From positions 14,633,675 through 14,697,674 of the forward strand of contig OX419347.1 of NCBI GenBank assembly GCA_948470475.1: 64,000 nt of DNA. The letters run 5' to 3'. The position numbers and the translations under genes are program-made. The notes below the pieces were generated by a model. It had not been told where the DNA came from. It was given only the letters and a program-made list of their open reading frames with translations, and did no database searches. This stretch comes from Galaxea fascicularis. Its lineage: Eukaryota > Cnidaria > Anthozoa > Scleractinia > Euphylliidae. Below are positions 41,901 through 56,900 of the stretch, in pieces; position 1 is the stretch's first letter; each line of letters starts with the position of its first letter.

Positions 41901-44900
41901 GAGAAATGACCATATGAATGTTGAAACAACGGTATTTGAATTTTGCTGGATTTTGGCCATTGACCAATTTCTATAGTTTTAATAATCATAGGCGATGTTC
42001 TTGCTTAATATAAGAGCTTTAGCGTTGTAATTTGGACCACATGTTTATCTCATTGCCTTCTTTATACCCAGCAAGAAAAATCTACCAAAATCATTATTTT
42101 CAAAGAGAAATGACCATATGAATGTTGAAACAACGGTATTTGAATTTTGCTGGATTTTGGCTATTGACCAATTTCTAGTGTTTGAATAATTATAGGCGAG
42201 TTTCTCGCTTAATATAAGAGCTCTAGCGTTGTAACTTGGACCACATGTTTATCTCATTGCCTTCTTTATGCCCAGCAAGAAAAATCTACCAAAATCATCA
42301 TTTTCAAAGAGAAATGACCATATGAATGTTAAAACAACGGTATTTGAATTTTGCTGGATTTTGGCTATTGACCAATTTCTATTGTTTGAATAATGATAGG
42401 CGATTTTCTCGCTTAATATAAGAGCTCTAGCGTTGTAACTTGGACCACATGTTTATCTCATTGCCTTCTTTATACCCAGCAAGAAAAATCCACCAAAATC
42501 ATTATTTTCAAAGAGAAATGACCATATGAATGTTGAAACAACGGTATTTGAATTTTGCTGGATTTTGGCTATTGACCAATTTCTAGTGTTTGAATAATTA
42601 TAGGCGATTTTCTCGCTTAATATAAGAGCTCTAGCGTTGTAACTTGGACCACATGTTTATCTCATTGCCTTCTTTAAACCCAGCAAGAAAAATCTACCAA
42701 AATCATTATTTTCAAAGAGAAATGACCATATGAATGTTGAAACAACGGTATTTGAATTTTGCTGGATTTTGGCCATTGACCAATTTCTATTGTTTGAATA
42801 ATCATAGGCGATGTTCTTGCTTAATATAAGAGCTCTAGCGTTGTAACTTGGACCACATGTTTATCTCATTGCCTTCTTTATACCCAGCAAGAAAAATCTA
42901 CCAAAATCATTATTTTCAAAGAGAAATGACCATATGAATGTTGAAACAACGGTATTTGAATTTTGCTGGATTTTGTCCAGTGACCAATTTCTATTGTTTG
43001 AATAATCATAGGCGATTTTCTCGCTTAATATAAGAGCTCTAGCGTTGTAACTTGGACCACATGTTTATCTCATTGACTTCTTTATACCCAGCAAGAAAAA
43101 TCTACCAAAATCATCATTTTCAAAGAGCAATGACCATATGAATGTTGAAACAATGGTATTTGAATTTTGCTGGATTTTGGCCATTGACCAATTTCTATTG
43201 TTTGAATAATCATAGGCGATTTTCTCGCTTAATATAAGAGCTCTAGCGTTGTTACTTGGAGGACATGTTTATCTCATTGCCGTCTTTATACCCAGCAAGA
43301 AAAATCTACCAAAATCATCATTTTCAAAGAGCAATGACCATATCAATGTTAAAACAACGGTATTTGAATTTTGCTGGATTTTGGCCATTGACCAATTTCT
43401 AGTGTTTGAATAATTATAGGCGATGTTCTCGCTTAATATAAGAGCTCTACCGTTGTAACGTGGACCACATGTTTATCTCATTGCCTTCTTTATACCCAGC
43501 AAGAAAAATCTACCAAAATCATTATTTTCAAAGAGAAATGACCATATGAATGTTGAAACAACGGTATTTGAATTTTGCTGGATTTTGGCCATTGACCAAT
43601 TTCTATTGTTTGAATAATCATAGGCGATTTTCTCGCTTAATATAAGAGCTCTAGCGTTGTAACTTGGACCACATGTTTATCTCATTGCCTTCTTTATACC
43701 CAGCAAGAAAAATCCACCAAAATCATTATTTTCAAAGAGAAATGACCATATGAATGTTGAAACAACGGTATTTGAATTTTGCTGGATTTTGGCTATTGAC
43801 CAATTTCTAGTGTTTGAATAATTATAGGCGATTTTCTCGCTTTATATAAGAGCTCTAGCGTTGTAACTTGGACCACATGTTTATCTCATTGCCTTCTTTA
43901 AACCCAGCAAGAAAAATCTACCAAAATCATTATTTTCAAAGAGAAATGACCATATGAATGTTGAAACAACGGTATTTGAATTTTGCTGGATTTTGGCCAT
44001 TGACCAATTTCTATTGTTTGAATAATCATAGGCGATGTTCTTGCTTAATATAAGAGCTTTAGCGTTGTAATTTGGACCACATGTTTATCTCATTGCCTTC
44101 TTTATACCCAGCAAGAAAAATCTACCAAAATCATTATTTTCAAAGAGAAATGACCATATGAATGTTGAAACAACGGTATTTGAATTTTGCTGGATTTTGG
44201 CTATTGACCAATTTCTAGTGTTTGAATAATTATAGGCGAGTTTCTCGCTTAATATAAGAGCTCTAGCGTTGTAACTTGGACCACATGTTTATCTCATTGC
44301 CTTCTTTATGCCCAGCAAGAAAAATCCACCAAAATCATAATTTTCAAAGAGAAATGACCATATGAATGTTGAAACAACGGTATTTGAATTTTGCTGGATT
44401 TTGTCCAGTGACCAATTTCTATTGTTTGAATAATTATAGGCGATTTTCTCGCTTAATATAAGAGCTCTAGCGTTGTAACTTGGACCACATGTTTATCTCA
44501 TTGCCTTCTTTATACCCAGCAAGAAAAATCTACCAAAATCATCATTTTCAAAGAGCAATGACCATATGAATGTTGAAACAATGGTATTTGAATTTTGCTG
44601 GATTTTGGCCATTGACCAATTTCTATTGTTTGAATAATCATAGGCGATTTTCTCGCTTAATATAAGACCTCTAGCGTTGTTACTTTGAGGACATGTTTAT
44701 CTCATTGCCGTCTTTATACCCAGCAAGAAAAATCTACCAAAATCATCATTTTCAAAGAGCAATGACCATATGAATGTTAAAACAACGGTATTTGAATTTT
44801 GCTGGATTTTGGCCATTGACCAATTTCTAGTGTTTGAATAATTATAGGCGATTTTCTCGCTTAATATAAGAGCTCTAGCGTTGTAACGTGGACCACATGT

Positions 44901-47900
44901 TTATCTCATTGCCTTCTTTATACCCAGCAAGAAAAATCTACCAAAATCATTATTTTCAAAGAGAAATGACCATATGAATGTTGAAACAACGGTATTTGAA
45001 TTTTGCTGGATTTTGGCTATTGACCAATTTCTAGTGTTTGAATAATTATAGGCGATTTTCTCGCTTAATATAAGAGCTCTAGCGTTGTAACTTGGACCAC
45101 ATGTTTATCTCATTGCCTTCTTTAAACCCAGCAAGAAAAATCTACCAAAATCATTATTTTCAAAGAGAAATGACCATATGAATGTTGAAACAACGGTATT
45201 TGAATTTTGCTGGATTTTGGCCATTGACCAATTTCTATTGTTTGAATAATCATAGGCGATGTTCTTACTTAATATAAGAGCTCTAGCGTTGTAACTTGGA
45301 CCACATGTTTATCTCATTGCCTTCTTTATACCCAGCAAGAAAAATCTACCAAAATCATTATTTTCAAAGAGAAATGACCATATGAATGTTGAAACAACGG
45401 TATTTGAATTTTGCTGGATTTTGGCTATTGACCAATTTCTAGTGTTTGAATAATTATAGGCGAGTTTCTCGCTTAATATAAGAGCTCTAGCGTTGTAACG
45501 TGGACCACATGTTTATCTCATTGCCTTCTTTATGCCCAGCAAGAAAAATCCACCAAAATCATAATTTTCAAAGAGAAATGACCATATGAATGTTGAAACA
45601 ACGGTATTTGAATTTTGCTGGATTTTGGCTATTGACCAATTTCTATTGTTTGAATAATGATAGGCGATTTTCTCGCTTAATATAAGAGCTCTAGCGTTGT
45701 AACTTGGACCACATGTTTATCTCATTGCCTTCTTTATACCCAGCAAGAAAAATCTACCAAAATCATTATTTTCAAAGAGAAATGACCATATGAATGTTGA
45801 AACAACGGTATTTGAATTTTGCTGGATTTGGTCCAGTGACCAATTTCTATTGTTTGAATAATCATAGGCGATTTTCTCGCTTAATATAAGAGCTCTAGCG
45901 TTGTAACTTGGACCACATGTTTATCTCATTGCCTTCTTTATACCCAGCAAGAAAAATCTACCAAAATCATCATTTTCAAAGAGCAATGACCATATGAATG
46001 TTGAAACAATGGTATTTGAATTTTGCTGGATTTTGGCCATTGACCAATTTCTATTGTTTGAATAATCATAGGCGATGTTCTCGCTTAATATAAGAGCTCT
46101 AGCGTTGTTACTTGGAGGACATGTTTATCTCATTGCCGTCTTTATACCCAGCAAGAAAAATCTACCAAAATCATCATTTTCAAAGAGCAATGACCATATG
46201 AATGTTAAAACAACGGTATTTGAATTTTGCTGGATTTTGGCCATTGACCAATTTCTAGTGTTTGAATAATTATAGGCGATGTTCTCGCTTAATATAAGAG
46301 CTCTACCGTTGTAACGTGGACCACATGTTTATCTCATTGCCTTCTTTATACCCAGCAAGAAAAATCTACCAAAATCATTATTTTCAAAGAGAAATGACCA
46401 TATGAATGTTGAAACAACGGTATTTGAATTTTGCTGGATTTTGGCCATTGACCAATTTCTATTGTTTGAATAATCATAGGCGATTTTCTCGCTTAATATA
46501 AGAGCTCTAGCGTTGTAACTTGGACCACATGTTTATCTCATTGCCTTCTTTATACCCAGCAAGAAAAATCCACCAAAATCATTATTTTCAAAGAGAAATG
46601 ACCATATGAATGTTGAAACAACGGTATTTGAATTTTGCTGGATTTTGTCCAGTGACCAATTTCTATTGTTTGAATAATCATAGGCGATTTTCTCGCTTAA
46701 TATAAGAGCTCTAGCGTTGTAACTTGGACCACATGTTTATCTCATTGCCTTCTTTATACCCAGCAAGAAAAATCTACCAAAATCATCATTTTCAAAGAGC
46801 AATGACCATATGAATGTTGAAACAATGGTATTTGAATTTTGCTGGATTTTGGCCATTGACCAATTTCTATTGTTTGAATAATCATAGGCGATTTTCTCGC
46901 TTAATATAAGAGCTCTAGCGTTGTTACTTGGAGGACATGTCTATCTCATTGCCGTCTTTATACCCAGCAAGAAAAATCTACCAAAATCATCATTTTCAAA
47001 GAGCAATGACCATATGAATGTTAAAACAACGGTATTTGAATTTTGCTGGATTTTGGCCATTGACCAATTTCTAGTGTTTGAATAATTATAGGCGATGTTC
47101 TCGCTTAATATAAGAGCTCTACCGTTGTAACGTGGACCACATGTTTATCTCATTGCCTTCTTTATACCCAGCAAGAAAAATCTACCAAAATCATTATTTT
47201 CAAAGAGAAATGACCATATGAATGTTGAAACAACGGTATTTGAATTTTGCTGGATTTTGGCCATTGACCAATTTCTATTGTTTGAATAATCATAGGCGAT
47301 GTTCTTGCTTAATATAAGAGCTCTAGCGTTGTAACTTGGACCACATGTTTATCTCATTGCCTTCTTTATACCCAGCAAGAAAAATCCACCAAAATCATTA
47401 TTTTCAAAGAGAAATGACCATATGAATGTTGAAACAACGGTATTTGAATTTTGCTGGATTTTGGCTATTGACCAATTTCTATTGTTTGAATAATGATAGG
47501 CGATTTTCTCGCTTAATATAAGAGCTCTAGCGTTGTAACTTGGACCACATGTTTATCTCATTGCCTTCTTTATACCCAGCAAGAAAAATCTACCAAAATC
47601 ATTATTTTCAAAGAGAAATGACCATATGAATGTTGAAACAACGGTATTTGAATTTTGCTGGATTTTGGCTATTGACCAATTTCTAGTGTTTGAATAATTA
47701 TAGGCGAGTTTCTCGCTTAATATAAGAGCTCTAGCGTTGTAACTTGGACCACATGTTTATCTCATTGCCTTCTTTATGCCCAGCAAGAAAAATCCACCAA
47801 AATCATAATTTTCAAAGAGAAATGACCATATGAATGTTGAAACAACGGTATTTGAATTTTGCTGGATTTTGGCTATTGACCAATTTCTATTGTTTGAATA

Positions 47901-50900
47901 ATGATAGGCGATTTTCTCGCTTAATATAAGAGCTCTAGCGTTGTAACTTGGACCACATGTTTATCTCATTGCCTTCTTTATACCCAGCAAGAAAAATCTA
48001 CCAAAATCATTATTTTCAAAGAGAAATGACCATATGAATGTTGAAACAACGGTATTTGAATTTTGCTGGATTTTGTCCAGTGACCAATTTCTATTGTTTG
48101 AATAATTATAGGCGATTTTCTCGCTTAATATAAGAGCTCTAGCGTTGTAACTTGGACCACATGTTTATCTCATTGCCTTCTTTATACCCAGCAAGAAAAA
48201 TCTACCAAAATCATCATTTTCAAAGAGCAATGACCATATGAATGTTGAAACAATGGTATTTGAATTTTGCTGGATTTTGGCCATTGACCAATTTCTATTG
48301 TTTGAATAATCATAGGCGATTTTCTCGCTTAATATAAGAGCTCTAGCGTTGTTACTTTGAGGACATGTTTATCTCATTTCCGTCTTTATACCCAGCAAGA
48401 AAAATCTACCAAAATCATCATTTTCAAAGAGCAATGACCATATGAATGTTAAAACAACGGTATTTGAATTTTGCTGGATTTTGGCCATTGACCAATTTCT
48501 AGTGTTTGAATAATTATAGGCGATTTTCTCGCTTAATATAAGAGCTCTACCGTTGTAACGTGGACCACATGTTTATCTCATTGCCTTCTTTATACCCAGC
48601 AAGAAAAATCTACCAAAATCATTATTTTCAAAGAGAAATGACCATATGAATGTTGAAACAACGGTATTTGAATTTTGCTGGATTTTGGCTATTGACCAAT
48701 TTCTAGTGTTTGAATAATTATAGGCGATTTTCTCGCTTAATATAAGAGCTCTAGCGTTGTAACTTGGACCACATGTTTATCTCATTGCCTTCTTTAAACC
48801 CAGCAAGAAAAATCTACCAAAATCATTATTTTCAAAGAGAAATGACCATATGAATGTTGAAACAACGGTATTTGAATTTTGCTGGATTTTGGCCATTGAC
48901 CAATTTCTATTGTTTGAATAATCATAGGCGATGTTCTTGCTTAATATAAGAGCTCTAGCGTTGTAACTTGGACCACATGTTTATCTCATTGCCTTCTTTA
49001 TACCCAGCAAGAAAAATCTACCAAAATCATTATTTTCAAAGAGAAATGACCATATGAATGTTGAAACAACGGTATTTGAATTTTGCTGGATTTTGGCTAT
49101 TGACCAATTTCTAGTGTTTGAATAATTATAGGCGAGTTTCTCGCTTAATATAAGAGCTCTAGCGTTGTAACTTGGACCACATGTTTATCTCATTGCCTTC
49201 TTTATGCCCAGCAAGAAAAATCCACCAAAATCATAATTTTCAAAGAGAAATGACCATATGAATGTTGAAACAACGGTATTTGAATTTTGCTGGATTTTGG
49301 CTATTGACCAATTTCTATTGTTTGAATAATGATAGGCGATTTTCTCGCTTAATATAAGAGCTCTAGCGTTGTAACTTGGACCACATGTTTATCTCATTGC
49401 CTTCTTTATACCCAGCAAGAAAAATCTACCAAAATCATTATTTTCAAAGAGAAATGACCATATGAATGTTGAAACAACGGTATTTGAATTTTGCTGGATT
49501 TTGTCCAGTGACCAATTTCTATTGTTTGAATTATTATAGGCGATTTTCTCGCTTAATATAAGAGCTCTAGCGTTGTAACTTGGACCACATGTTTATCTCA
49601 TTGCCTTCTTTATACCCAGCAAGAAAAATCTACCAAAATCATCATTTTCAAAGAGCAATGACCATATGAATGTTGAAACAATGGTATTTGAATTTTGCTG
49701 GATTTTGGCCATTGACCAATTTCTATTGTTTGAATAATCATAGGCGATTTTCTCGCTTAATATAAGAGCTCTAGCGTTGTTACTTTGAGGACATGTTTAT
49801 CTCATTGCCGTCTTTATACCCAGCAAGAAAAATCTACCAAAATCATCATTTTCAAAGAGCAATGACCATATGAATGTTGAAACAATGGTATTTGAATTTT
49901 GCTGGATTTTGGCCATTGACCAATTTCTATTGTTTGAATAATCATAGGCGATTTTCTCGCTTAATATAAGAGCTCTAGCGTTGTAACTTGGACCACATGT
50001 TTATCTCATTGCCTTCTTTATACCCAGCAAGAAAAATCCACCAAAATCATCATTTTCAAAGAGAAATGACCATATGAATGTTGAAACAACGGTATTTGAA
50101 TTTTGCTGGATTTTGGCTATTGACCAATTTCTAGTGTTTGAATTATGAAAGGCGATTTTCTCGCTTAATATAAGAGCTGTAGCGTTGTAACTTGGACGAC
50201 ATGTTTATCTCATTGCCTTCTTTATACCCAGCAAGAAAAATCCACCAAAATCATCATTTTCAAAGAGAAATGACCATATGAATGTTGAAACAACGGTATT
50301 TGAATTTTGCTGGATTTTGGCTATTGACCAATTTCTAGTGTTTGAATAATTATAGGCGATGTTCTCGCTTAATATAAGAGCTCTAGCGTTGTAACGTGGA
50401 CCACATGTTTATCTCATTGCCTTCTTTATACCCAGCAAGAAAAATCTACCAAAATCATTATTTTCAAAGAGAAATGACCATATGAATGTTGAAACAATGG
50501 TATTTGAATTTTGCTGGATTTTGGCCATTGACCAATTTCTATTGTTTGAATAATCATAGGCGATTTTCTCGCTTAATATAAGAGCTCTAGCGTTGTAACT
50601 TGGACCACATGTTTATCTCATTGCCTTCTTTATACCCAGCAAGAAAAATCCACCAAAATCATCATTTTCAAAGAGAAATGACCATATGAATGTTGAAACA
50701 ATGGTATTTGAATTTTGCTGGATTTTGGCCATTGACCAATTTCTAGTGTTTGAATAATTATAGGCGATGTTCTCGCTTAATATAAGAGCTCTAGCGTTGT
50801 AACGTGGACCACATGTTTATCTCATTGCCTTCTTTATACCCAGCAAGAAAAATCTACCAAAATCATTATTTTCAAAGAGAAATGACCATATGAATGTTGA

Positions 50901-53900
50901 AACAATGGTATTTGAATTTTGCTGGATTTTGGCCATTGACCAATTTCTATTGTTTGAATAATCATAGGCGATTTTCTCGCTTAATATAAGAGCTCTAGCG
51001 TTGTAACTTGGACCACATGTTTATCTCATTGCCTTCTTTATACCCAGCAAGAAAAATCCACCAAAATCATCATTTTCAAAGAGAAATGACCATATGAATG
51101 TTGAAACAACGGTATTTGAATTTTGCTGGATTTTGGCCATTGACCAATTTCTATTGTTTGAATAATCATAGACGATTTTCTCGCTTAATATAAGAGCTCT
51201 AGCGTTGTAACTTGGACGACATGTTTATCTCATTGCCTTCTTTATCCCCAGCAAGAAAAATCTACCAAAATCATCATTTTCAAAGAGAAATGACCATATG
51301 AATGTTGAAACAACGGTATTTGAATTTTGCTGGATTTTGGCTATTGACCAATTTCTATTGTTTGAATAATTATAGGCGATTTTCTCGCTTAATATAAGAG
51401 CTCTAGCGTTGTAACTTGGACCACATTTTTATCTCATTGCCTTCTTTATACCCAGCAAGAAAAATCCACCAAAATCATCATTTTCAAAGAGAAATGACCA
51501 TATGAATGTTGAAACAATGGTATTTGAATTTTGCTGGATTTTGGCCATTGACCAATTTCTATTGTTTGAATAATCATAGGCGATTTTCTCGCTTAATATA
51601 AGAGCTCTAGCGTTGTTACTTTGAGGACATGTTTATCTCATTTCCGTCTTTATACCCAGCAAGAAAAATCTACCAAAATCATCATTTTCAAAGAGCAATG
51701 ACCATATGAATGTTAAAACAACGGTATTTGAATTTTGCTGGATTTTGGCCATTGACCAATTTCTAGTGTTTGAATAATTATAGGCGATTTTCTCGCTTAA
51801 TATAAGAGCTCTACCGTTGTAACGTGGACCACATGTTTATCTCATTGCCTTCTTTATACCCAGCAAGAAAAATCTACCAAAATCATTATTTTCAAAGAGA
51901 AATGACCATATGAATGTTGAAACAACGGTATTTGAATTTTGCTGGATTTTGGCTATTGACCAATTTCTAGTGTTTGAATAATTATAGGCGATTTTCTCGC
52001 TTAATATAAGAGCTCTAGCGTTGTAACTTGGACCACATGTTTATCTCATTGCCTTCTTTAAACCCAGCAAGAAAAATCTACCAAAATCATTATTTTCAAA
52101 GAGAAATGACCATATGAATGTTGAAACAACGGTATTTGAATTTTGCTGGATTTTGGCCATTGACCAATTTCTATTGTTTGAATAATCATAGGCGATGTTC
52201 TTGCTTAATATAAGAGCTCTAGCGTTGTAACTTGGACCACATGTTTATCTCATTGCCTTCTTTATACCCAGCAAGAAAAATCTACCAAAATCATTATTTT
52301 CAAAGAGAAATGACCATATGAATGTTGAAACAACGGTATTTGAATTTTGCTGGATTTTGGCTATTGACCAATTTCTAGTGTTTGAATAATTATAGGCGAG
52401 TTTCTCGCTTAATATAAGAGCTCTAGCGTTGTAACTTGGACCACATGTTTATCTCATTGCCTTCTTTATGCCCAGCAAGAAAAATCCACCAAAATCATAA
52501 TTTTCAAAGAGAAATGACCATATGAATGTTGAAACAACGGTATTTGAATTTTGCTGGATTTTGGCTATTGACCAATTTCTATTGTTTGAATAATGATAGG
52601 CGATTTTCTCGCTTAATATAAGAGCTCTAGCGTTGTAACTTGGACCACATGTTTATCTCATTGCCTTCTTTATACCCAGCAAGAAAAATCTACCAAAATC
52701 ATTATTTTCAAAGAGAAATGACCATATGAATGTTGAAACAACGGTATTTGAATTTTGCTGGATTTTGTCCAGTGACCAATTTCTATTGTTTGAATTATTA
52801 TAGGCGATTTTCTCGCTTAATATAAGAGCTCTAGCGTTGTAACTTGGACCACATGTTTATCTCATTGCCTTCTTTATACCCAGCAAGAAAAATCTACCAA
52901 AATCATCATTTTCAAAGAGCAATGACCATATGAATGTTGAAACAATGGTATTTGAATTTTGCTGGATTTTGGCCATTGACCAATTTCTATTGTTTGAATA
53001 ATCATAGGCGATTTTCTCGCTTAATATAAGAGCTCTAGCGTTGTTACTTTGAGGACATGTTTATCTCATTGCCGTCTTTATACCCAGCAAGAAAAATCTA
53101 CCAAAATCATCATTTTCAAAGAGCAATGACCATATGAATGTTGAAACAATGGTATTTGAATTTTGCTGGATTTTGGCCATTGACCAATTTCTATTGTTTG
53201 AATAATCATAGGCGATTTTCTCGCTTAATATAAGAGCTCTAGCGTTGTAACTTGGACCACATGTTTATCTCATTGCCTTCTTTATACCCAGCAAGAAAAA
53301 TCCACCAAAATCATCATTTTCAAAGAGAAATGACCATATGAATGTTGAAACAACGGTATTTGAATTTTGCTGGATTTTGGCTATTGACCAATTTCTAGTG
53401 TTTGAATTATGAAAGGCGATTTTCTCGCTTAATATAAGAGCTGTAGCGTTGTAACTTGGACGACATGTTTATCTCATTGCCTTCTTTATACCCAGCAAGA
53501 AAAATCCACCAAAATCATCATTTTCAAAGAGAAATGACCATATGAATGTTGAAACAACGGTATTTGAATTTTGCTGGATTTTGGCTATTGACCAATTTCT
53601 AGTGTTTGAATAATTATAGGCGATGTTCTCGCTTAATATAAGAGCTCTAGCGTTGTAACGTGGACCACATGTTTATCTCATTGCCTTCTTTATACCCAGC
53701 AAGAAAAATCTACCAAAATCATTATTTTCAAAGAGAAATGACCATATGAATGTTGAAACAATGGTATTTGAATTTTGCTGGATTTTGGCCATTGACCAAT
53801 TTCTATTGTTTGAATAATCATAGGCGATTTTCTCGCTTAATATAAGAGCTCTAGCGTTGTAACTTGGACCACATGTTTATCTCATTGCCTTCTTTATACC

Positions 53901-56900
53901 CAGCAAGAAAAATCCACCAAAATCATCATTTTCAAAGAGAAATGACCATATGAATGTTGAAACAATGGTATTTGAATTTTGCTGGATTTTGGCCATTGAC
54001 CAATTTCTAGTGTTTGAATAATTATAGGCGATGTTCTCGCTTAATATAAGAGCTCTAGCGTTGTAACGTGGACCACATGTTTATCTCATTGCCTTCTTTA
54101 TACCCAGCAAGAAAAATCTACCAAAATCATTATTTTCAAAGAGAAATGACCATATGAATGTTGAAACAATGGTATTTGAATTTTGCTGGATTTTGGCCAT
54201 TGACCAATTTCTATTGTTTGAATAATCATAGGCGATTTTCTCGCTTAATATAAGAGCTCTAGCGTTGTAACTTGGACCACATGTTTATCTCATTGCCTTC
54301 TTTATACCCAGCAAGAAAAATCCACCAAAATCATCATTTTCAAAGAGAAATGACCATATGAATGTTGAAACAACGGTATTTGAATTTTGCTGGATTTTGG
54401 CCATTGACCAATTTCTATTGTTTGAATAATCATAGACGATTTTCTCGCTTAATATAAGAGCTCTAGCGTTGTAACTTGGACGACATGTTTATCTCATTGC
54501 CTTCTTTATCCCCAGCAAGAAGAATCTACCAAAATCATCATTTTCAAAGAGAAATGACCATATGAATGTTGAAACAACGGTATTTGAATTTTGCTGGATT
54601 TTGGCTATTGACCAATTTCTATTGTTTGAATAATTATAGGCGATTTTCTCGCTTAATATAAGAGCTCTAGCGTTGTAACTTGGACCACATTTTTATCTCA
54701 TTGCCTTCTTTATACCCAGCAAGAAAAATCCACCAAAATCATCATTTTCAAAGAGAAATGACCATATGAATGTTGAAACAACGGTATTTGAATTTTGCTG
54801 GATTTTGGCTATTGACCAATTTCTAGTGTTTGAATAATTATAGGCGATTTTCTCGCTTAATATAAGAGCTCTAGCGTTGTAACTTGGACCACATGTTTAT
54901 CTCATTGCCTTCTTTATGCCCAGCAAGAAAAATCCACCAAAATCATAATTTTCAAAGAGAAATGACCATATGAATGTTGAAACAACGGTGTTTGAATTTT
55001 GCTGGATTTTGGCTATTGACCAATTTCTAGTGTTTGAATAATTATAGGCGATTTTCTCGCTTAATATAAGAGCTCTAGCGTTGTAACGTGGACCACATGT
55101 TTATCTCATTGCCTTCTTTATACCCAGCAAGAAAAATCTACCAAAATCATCATTTTCAAAGAGAAATGACCATATGAATGTTGAAACAACGGTATTTGAA
55201 TTTTGCTGGATTTTGGCCATTGACCAATTTCTATTGTTTTAATAATCATAGGCGATTTTCTCGCTTAATATAAGAGCTCTAGCGTTGTAACGTGGACCAC
55301 ATGTTTATCTCATTGCCTTCTTTATACCCAGCAAGAAAAATGTACCAAAATCATCATTTTCAAAGAGCAATGACCATATGAATGTTGAAACAACGGTATT
55401 TGAATTTTGCTGGATTTTGGCCATTGACCAATTTCTATTGTTTGAATAATGATAGGCGATTTTCTCGCTTAATATAAGAGCTCTAGCGTTGTAACTTGGA
55501 CGACATGTTTATCTCATTGCCTTCTTTATACCCAGCAAGAAAAATCTACCAAAATCATCATTTTCAAAGAGAAATGACCATATGAATGTTGAAACAACGG
55601 TATTTGAATTTTGCTGGATTTTGGCTATTGACCAATTTCTAGTGTTTGAATAATTATAGGCGATGTTCTCGCTTAATATAAGAGCTCTACCGTTGTAACG
55701 TGGACCACATGTTTATCTCATTGCCTTCTTTATACCCAGCAAGAAAAATCTACCAAAATCATTATTTTCAAAGAGAAATGACCATATGAATGTTGAAACA
55801 ATGGTATTTGAATTTTGCTGGATTTTGGCCATTGACCAATTTCTATTGTTTGAATAATCATAGGCGATTTTCTCGCTTAATATAAGAGCTCGAGCGTTGG
55901 AACTTGGACCACATGTTTATCTCATTGCCTTCTTTATACCCAGCAAGAAAAATCCACCAAAATCATCATTTTCAAAGAGAAATGACCCTATGAATGTTAA
56001 AACAACGGTATTTGAATTTTGCTGGATTTTGGCTATTGACCAATTTCTAGTGTTTGAATAATTATAGGCGAGTTTCTCGCTTAATATAAGAGCTCTAGCG
56101 TTGTAACTTGGACCACATGTTTATCTCATTGCCTTCTTTATCCCCAGCAAGAAAAATCTACCAAAATCATCATTTTCAAAGAGAAATGACCATATAAATG
56201 TTGAAACAACGGTATTTGAATTTTGCTGGATTTTGGCCATTGACCAATTTCTATTGTTTGAATAATCATAGGCGATTTTCTCGCTTAATATAAGACCTCT
56301 AGCGTTGTAACTTCGACCACATGTTTATCTCATTGCCTTCTTTATACCCAGCAAGAAAAATCTACCAAAATCATCATTTTCAAAGAGCAATGACCATATG
56401 AATGTTGAAACAATGGTATTTGAATTTTGCTGGATTTTGGCCATTGACCAATTTCTATTGTTTGAATAATCATAGGCGATTTTCTCGCTTAATATAAGAG
56501 CTCTAGCGTTGTAACTTGGACGACATGTTTATCTCATTGCCTTCTTTATACCCAGCAAGAAAAATCCACCAAAATCATTATTTTCAAAGAGAAATGACCA
56601 TATGAATGTTGAAACAACGGTATTTGAATTTTGCTGGATTTTGGCTATTGACCAATTTCTAGTGTTGAATAATTATAGGCGATTTTCTCGCTTAATATAA
56701 GAGCTCTAGCGTTGTAACTTGGACCACATGTTTATCTCATTGCCTTCTTTATACCCACCAAGAAAAATCTACCAAAATCATCATTTTCAAAGAGCAATGG
56801 CCATATGAATGTTGAAACAATAGTATTTGAATTTTGCTGGATTTTGGCCATTGACCAATTTGTATTGTTTGAATAATCATAGGCGATTTTCTCGCTTAAT

